Positions 58,480 to 64,000 of a stretch of 64,000 bases of DNA are shown in pieces. The translations under genes were made by a program, and so were the position numbers. The number at the start of each line of letters is the position of its first letter. Position 1 is the stretch's first letter. Below the pieces are notes generated by a model. It saw nothing but the letters and a program-made list of their open reading frames with translations. It was not told the DNA's origin and searched no databases. The DNA is from Talinum fruticosum (taxonomy: Eukaryota; Streptophyta; Magnoliopsida; Caryophyllales; Talinaceae). The stretch is taken from positions 248,001 through 312,000 of the forward strand of contig JAITYX010000087.1 of the NCBI GenBank assembly GCA_021018815.1, given 5' to 3'.

Positions 58480-59990
58480 CTACCAACATCAAGATCCATA
58501 TAGACACGTAATGGATCACCCATGCGCCTCTAAAGGGAACAATCACGAAACGCCAAGTTACAAATTGAAAATCAACAAGAGATTGTAGAGCAAGGTCGTA
58601 TTTTACCGCTTTCCAACAGAAACAAAGCGAGAATGGAAACACATTATTTCAACAGTAAACCGCAAGGCGGATAACCGAGCCGCTTAACGCCCGAACCGCT
58701 ATGCAACCAATGGGGAGATAAATAACTTGTGACTCGGAAGGGCCAATTTAGGCAGAGCCTAACCCCTAAGCTAAGCTATTTCACAAACACCGTAAAAGAA
58801 TCCCTTGTCATACGGAGGAACAAAACACTCACAACCAAACTACAACTCTTTTCAACATCTAATTGATCGAGAAATAAGGTCACAAGCAGTATGAACCCAC
58901 CGAATAAGGAACAGTTAGGACTTAGGAGAGTTAGATGTATCATGTATCTAACAAAACTAAAGTGATAAAACTAGCCGGACAAGTATGCCAATTAACAATG
59001 GGGCGCTTATGCAACGTAATGATGGTGGCATAGCCTCGCTGATACAGCCTACTTGCATATGCTTTTTCACCACGTAAAACCTTTTCAAGATCAACAGCGC
59101 CCACTTTTCTTATGTATAGGTAATCTTAAGCCGCTTTTAAGCAAGCATCCACAACGACCTATGAAGCTATTCAAGAATTCTCGAAAACGAAATTGACCAC
59201 CTTTCTAATTTCGATTCCCTCTCCAATCCTCGAAGGTAAGCGCGTAATGCTCTTTAACATTTGCGTGATGAGGGAAGAACTGCTCTATAGTCTATAAAGG
59301 AACAAAACTCCCAATTTTTTATTCCTCGCTACCCCGTAAATTGTGCTCAAACTACCCTCTCGAATACATTTGCATTTCATCGAAGAGCAAATTCCAACAG
59401 CTTCTCTATAGATTGCAAAGTTAACACTCTAACATGATCAAGAGTCAAGACGTTATTTCTAGCATATGATTAGCATGAAATTAAGCAAATACAACACAAT
59501 CACCGCTGTTTTTTCCAAGAGAACAACAAGAACTTCTAATAGTTGGGATTAGGGACTTAATTCGACAAAATTGGAGAGAAATCGAATCCTTTCTCGGAGG
59601 GAGGGAGGGAGGAGAGAGATACCTTAACAGAGGAAGAGGAAGTGAAGGAAGAAGAAGAAGCAGTGGTTAGGGAGTCGAGAATGGCGAGAGTTCCGTCGAT
59701 TGATCCAGCTTGCCACCAACAGAGGAAGAAGAAGAACCATAATAAATCAGTAAAAATTAACTCAATAAAACCATATATCGGAAACTAGAAACCACCTAAA
59801 AGCATCAATCAACAAAATTTCATACCTTGAATGGTGAAGAGGTTTGAAGCTGCTAGAGGAGAGAGAAAGCAAGACCGCAAATCTAGTTTTCTGCCATTTT
59901 TGAACGCGTGAGCGAGCGAGAGGAGAGAAAAAGCGAAATGACCTCCATTGTTGAATAGTTGAGCATGACAACGATGAGCGAGAGGACTCG
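58480..59990 (-). other. Non-coding and exon-like interior of the Harbinger-type element
   Basis: Possible further captured pieces on the minus strand include a Ser-rich stretch at 59720-59632 (GSIDGTLAILDSLTTAS, ending at a GTATCT donor) and an ORF at 59971-59762 starting MSCSTIQQWRSF with a GTATGA donor after PLHHSRYE. Their source genes are not recognised. GA-rich sequence fills 59980-60110. Confidence 0.4.
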
Positions 59991-60273
59991 AGAGGAGAGA
60001 GAAATAGCGATGAGCGAGAGACCCTTAGGGTTCACGCGACAATTGAGCGAGAGTGAGAGGGAGAGGGAGAGGGTGAGGGAGGGGATAGCTGAGCCGAGAG
60101 GGAGAATATTGGAAAATTAATTTCCTCCCAAAAAGTTAAGAATTTATTTTCTCGCTAAATGAGGAAAAACATTTTACTTCAGAAATTTTTTTCAAATTTT
60201 TAGTTACCAAACACCAAAAATGGAATGTTAATTTTCCAAGAAAATATTTTCCTTCTAAACAAACACGCCCTAA

Positions 60274-61389
60274 GTTGAAGATTATTATACACCATACTAA
60301 ATAACATTATACACCAATTAATAGACAAAATGTAGCAACGAAGACTATTGTACACCATTCTTATGATTATTGTACACCGTTAAGTAGATAATTGTACACT
60401 ATTTATTAGAATGTCGTGCATTAATTTTTTTGTAGCACAATATTAATTAGGATACTATATATTAATGTTGAGCCAAATGTTCACCAAGACAATACTTTCT
60501 TTTTCAACAAGGATTTTGTCCACTAATACCAAAAAAGTGACCAATTGTTCACTAAATATAATTCTAGGAAACTGATTTTGAATGAAGAAAAGTAATTTAA
60601 AATTTGTAAATATCTACACTAGCAATTTCTAGAAATTATAAGAAATAATAATTTAAAAAAAAAACAAAAATACTCAAAATAAGGATACAATAACAATTTT
60701 CGTATACTATATGGAAACAAACTCAAAAAGAAAACAAACAAAAAAATTAAGGATAATGGGAATCAAACTTGGATCAAGTGTATGGAAAGCCTAAACTTAA
60801 CCAGCCATGCCATTGCTTGCTTTTGTAATAAAATAAAATAAACCATCTTTAATTTAATTTTTGGATGGTGGTCGACTTTGAGTCGTAAAGATTCATCTGA
60901 AAGTACATTATACTATGTCATCCCGAGGAGCTTATACTTTTCGAGTTTTCTGTTGGATAATGTGTGAGAAATAATTGGACTATTCTTTTTTTTTTTTTGG
61001 GGGAAGTTAATTAGGGCTCGCTGGCACCTCTTGAAGTTTGAAAACTATCCTCAATAATACTGTATTCGGGGACAACAGTGAAACCGTGAAACACGGGAGG
61101 AGCCAATCCTGGCTTCTAAAATTAAAATATACAAAACAAAATTCTAAAGGGCAGGCCACAGGGGAATTTTAGCTAAAATAAGAATAGAGACCATCGTTGG
61201 TAGACAACTATGATGCTGCAAGAATTGTTATCATCAATATTTATGGGGTCCGCTTAATAAATTACACTTTTTTAAAGGAAAATTATACTAAATAATTTTT
61301 TTCATAGTCTTGAATTATAAAATACTATCATATAAATTATCCTCAATAAAATTGTTGAAAGTAGTAATTAATTTAAAAATCTAATATTA
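60274..61389. other. AT-rich flank with scattered TTGTACAC motifs
   Basis: ATTRTACACYA-type words recur at 60285-60400. No gene is supported. Confidence 0.45.
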
Positions 61390-62510
61390 AAATCGAGAAA
61401 AATTTAGTTCCGACTATGGTGACACTAACTATGTATGCAGCTCTACATGCCCCTAAAATCCATGCATTCAAGAAAAATGTTAGAACCAGATGGTATGAAT
61501 CTTTATTTTTACCAGAAATTTTGGCCTATAGTGGGGAGGGATGTGTGCAACGCTGTATTGGCCATTCTAAATGGTGTCCTGATCTTTGAGGGACTCAACC
61601 ACACCCATATAGTACTCATCCCCAAAAAGCACAAGCTTATCGAAGTGGGGGATTTCCAACCCATTAGTTTTTGCAATGTCACCTCTAAAATCTTGACCAA
61701 AGCTATCTCCAATAGGCTTAAAGAGTTACTTCCCCAAATTATCTCCCCTCAGTAAAGTGCGTTCACCCCGAGATGCCTTATCACCGATAACGTTCTTGTT
61801 GCATATGAGGTTTTCTACTCAATGAATTGTCATGCAGGGGAAAATGGGAGCATGGCCTTAAAGTTATACATGGCCAAAGCCTATGATCAGGTTAAGTGGC
61901 TATTCCTGTGTCGTATTATGCTTAAACTGGGCTTCAAAGAAAATTGGGTCAGCTTGGTTACGAGATGTGTGGAGTCGCCTAGTTTTTCTTTTATTATTAA
62001 TGGGGAGCTTCGTGGACATGTGAAACCGTCTAATGATATTAGATAGAATGACCCTCTTTCTCCATACCTCTTTCTTTTCTCGTGTAGAGGACTTTTCCTA
62101 CTCATTGTCAAATGTAGTTCATGAGGGCCATCTGATTAGGCACCGAATCGCTCGGCAGCTCCAGTTATATCACATCTCCTCTTTATCGATGATACAGTGA
62201 TCTTCCGCAAAACGGAACAAAGCCAAGATGCAGTGGTTAAGGGTGTGCTAGAACAATATGAAGCAACTTCAGGCCAAGCAGTTAATTATGCAAAAACGGA
62301 TGTTCAATTTAGTAAAGGAACGGTTCAACACGTGAAAGGTAGTATCTTAGTTACATTGGACATCCTGGAAGTGCTAGCTCAGGAAAAAATATCTTTCAGT
62401 GAAAGAAACCATTCCTCCCATTGAAAGATCGCATTGTTCGTAGACTTCATGGTTAGATGGGGAGACATTTGTCCCGGGCGGAAAGGGAAGTGTTGATAAG
62501 GGCAAGTGGC
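61390..62510 (+). pseudogene. LINE (L1-type non-LTR) reverse transcriptase fragment
   Basis: Starts within the RT domain at KMLEPDGMNLYFYQKFWPIVG. Then NHTHIVLIPKKHKLIEVGDFQPISFCNV, KILTKAISNRLKELLP, ITDNVLVAYEV, ALKLYMAKAYDQVKW (expected D replaced in the KLD/DMAKAYD motif) and DPLSPYLF follow, broken by stops at 61753-61755 and 62042-62044. Near 62180 the catalytic FADD box reads FIDDT. Both ends are missing, and no poly-A tail or TSD was found. It is an old, dead LINE fragment. Confidence 0.88.
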
Positions 62511-62745
62511 CCAAGTAACCCCAACCTACTCTATGAGTATTTTCAAGGTATCCAAGGACTTTCGTTTCTGTTCATTTATGCTCTTTTATGTTCATTTTTG
62601 TTCGTTTTATATTTGTTTCTGTTTTTATTTCTTTTTATATGTGTTTTTATGTACGTTCTAACAGACCCTATATAAATTTTAAAATTATATTGGCACTATC
62701 CTTCCTATGTCTAGTTATAAAAATTTGAACAATTTTTCAGCGAAC

Positions 62746-62995
62746 CATTCTCTTACTAAAATCTCACATTGCATCAGGGCCAAAAAAGAATTGCATTAGC
62801 TATCCAACGATCCTTCTCCCCCATCCCACCCCCACAAAACCATTCTCTTACTAAAAGCTTACATTGTATCAGGGTGAAAAAGAGAATTGCATTAGCTATC
62901 CAACGATCCTTCTTCCCCCACCCCACCCCCACAAAACCATTCTCTTACTAAAATCTCACATTATATCAGGGCGAAAAAGAAAATTGCGTAAGCTA
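62746..62995 (+). repeat. ~95-bp tandem repeat, about 2.6 copies
   Basis: Units start CATTCTCTTACTAAAA at 62746, 62841 and 62938. Each contains a CATTG(C/T)ATCAGGG block and a CCCCACCCC-rich end. The third unit is cut after about 58 bp. Confidence 0.9.
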
Positions 62996-63392
62996 TATCC
63001 ACCACCTTCACCAAATTTAAAAAAGTTGAAACACATAATATCTAAGACAAAATTTTGAATCTGCCACTATATGTATTCACCATCAAGATTAAAATTAACC
63101 TGATTAATTTACAGAATCTCTAGCTAACATATGCTCCTATGTAACAAATATAAGTGGACAAATATTGACAAACAAGAAAGAGTAAAATGGCCCCAAATTC
63201 AAATGAAAAAATCCATAAAAGGTGAAAAACTTGTCCACTCAATGCCTGAAGTAGTGACAGCAGCAAGTCTTCTTGCAAGCCGACCTCAATACCAAGGGCG
63301 GAGGCCACAAGGAACTTGTCCACTCAAATGAAAAAAATTTAAACAGCATATGTTTGAAAATGAGAAAAATTAGAAAAGTGGGTTAATGGACA
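62996..63392. other. Intergenic sequence without supported features
   Basis: Only short ORFs without recognisable domains. Confidence 0.5.
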
Positions 63393-63826
63393 GTGGCAGA
63401 CCCGAAATTATATGAAGGGGGTCGAAATAAACTAAATAATACTGTATATAATATAAAAATTAACATTTATTTTTAAAATTAATATTACATAACGAGAATG
63501 AATGAAGTGAAATTAAAAATTCAATAAAATCACATAAATTAACAATAAAGAACTTAAACCTAATAGCACACAAATTAAAGAAAAGCAAAGAAAATAACGA
63601 AGGGGAAAGGAAGCTGAACAAATAAAAGGAGCTGAAAAGTTGGTTTTGGGGAAAAAAGGAAAGTTGTCTGCAACAAATTTCAAACCCCCAACCTCTAGTC
63701 CACATAGTAATGCCTTTGCCAACTCATCTATCCACATTTTCCTATTATCATTTGCTATATAAACCTTTTATATTATTTTGAGAGGGGGTCGGTTGACCCC
63801 ACCGACTCCACGCCGGATCCGCCAAA
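63393..63826. mobile_element. Small non-autonomous terminal-inverted-repeat element
   Basis: A 434-bp segment with ends GTGGCAGACCC and (reverse complement) TTGGCGGATCC. It is flanked by GTTAATGGACA at 63382-63392 and GTTAATAGACA at 63827-63837 (10 of 11 identical). GGGGGTCG words occur near both ends. The superfamily is unclear: the duplication length points to hAT or Mutator. Confidence 0.6.
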
Positions 63827-63974
63827 GTTAATAGACACCCTTAAAATTGGCCCAAAAAAACCGGACACCCTTCCTTCTCCCTTGGGCTCCGATGGACAGG
63901 CCCATGATTTGGGCTCTGTCTCGCCTCTCTCTCTCTCCACTCGGTCTCTCACTTCGCGTTCCCCCTTCAATGCT

Positions 63975-64000
63975 CGTCTCTCTCTCTCTCTCTCTCTCTC
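63975..64000 (+). repeat. (CT)n microsatellite at window end
   Basis: An uninterrupted TC run that reaches the last base, so its true length is unknown. Confidence 0.9.

Larger units (their letters stand above)
57657..60270 (-). mobile_element. Harbinger/Tourist-like element carrying a captured gene fragment (TSD TAA)
   Basis: The left end GGGAGTGTTTGGTTGG and the right end (reverse complement GGGCGTGTTTGTTTAG) form imperfect inverted termini followed by related GGAAAATATTTTCC-type words. TAA flanks both sides (57654-57656 and 60271-60273). The termini match those of the CPN60A intron 3 MITE. The 2614-bp interior holds an alpha-1,4-fucosyltransferase fragment and other exon-like pieces on the minus strand, and no transposase. 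This is a Pack-type (gene-capturing) non-autonomous element. It is inferred to have been moved by a Harbinger transposase in trans. Confidence 0.8.

Noticed and set aside
62746..62995. CRISPR-like array
   Set aside because: The units are contiguous tandem copies without spacers, in a plant nuclear context.

Overview
This window is eukaryotic nuclear DNA from a flowering plant, most likely a eudicot. The genes have spliceosomal GT-AG introns, one encodes a plastid-targeted chaperonin and another a plant-type cyclic-nucleotide-gated channel. The rest is AT-rich sequence packed with nested plant transposons. Nothing seen fixes the species.

Host genes. There are two host loci. CPN60A (plastid chaperonin-60 alpha) lies on the + strand at 27146-33386 in eight exons and reads without interruption to 584 residues. 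Heat-shock elements sit about 180 bp upstream of its ATG. A group III CNGC channel lies on the - strand at 54601-50259 in seven exons. Its reading frame is complete except for six short losses, every one in a homopolymer run.

Mobile layer, left to right. 1-7525: a decayed Ty1/copia element on the - strand with gag, zinc knuckle, protease, integrase, RT, RNase H and an extra downstream ORF; the other LTR is outside the window. 7955-9022: a lone copia LTR in the opposite orientation, so the two LTRs form a palindrome. 9033-17326: an inverted pair of 3' ends of one LTR family, with a third LTR piece between them and a 2.6 kb solo LTR (TSD TTTTC) inside the right arm. 17327-19659: a tRNA-like sequence and a hAT-type MITE (TSD CTTGGAGG). 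19660-25729: one Gypsy-type LTR on the - strand, split by a 3.15 kb solo LTR on the + strand (TSD CGTTG). 26290-26551: a second copy of the hAT MITE. 29262-29890: a Tourist-like MITE in CPN60A intron 3. 33870-37169: a FAR1-type Mutator element with long inverted repeats, set in a (TA)n tract. 39113-42305: a second Mutator transposase gene, cut off by a decayed Gypsy element (42306-48871). 57657-60270: a Harbinger/Tourist-like element (TSD TAA) carrying a piece of an alpha-1,4-fucosyltransferase gene. 61390-62510: a decayed LINE. 62746-62995: a 95-bp tandem repeat. 63393-63826: a small terminal-repeat element.

The two host genes are functionally unrelated (protein folding in plastids, ion flux at a membrane) and are separated by about 17 kb of transposon DNA. 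The most informative points are the homopolymer-only frameshifts in the CNGC gene, the gene-capturing Harbinger-type element, and the two large palindromes made of inverted LTRs.
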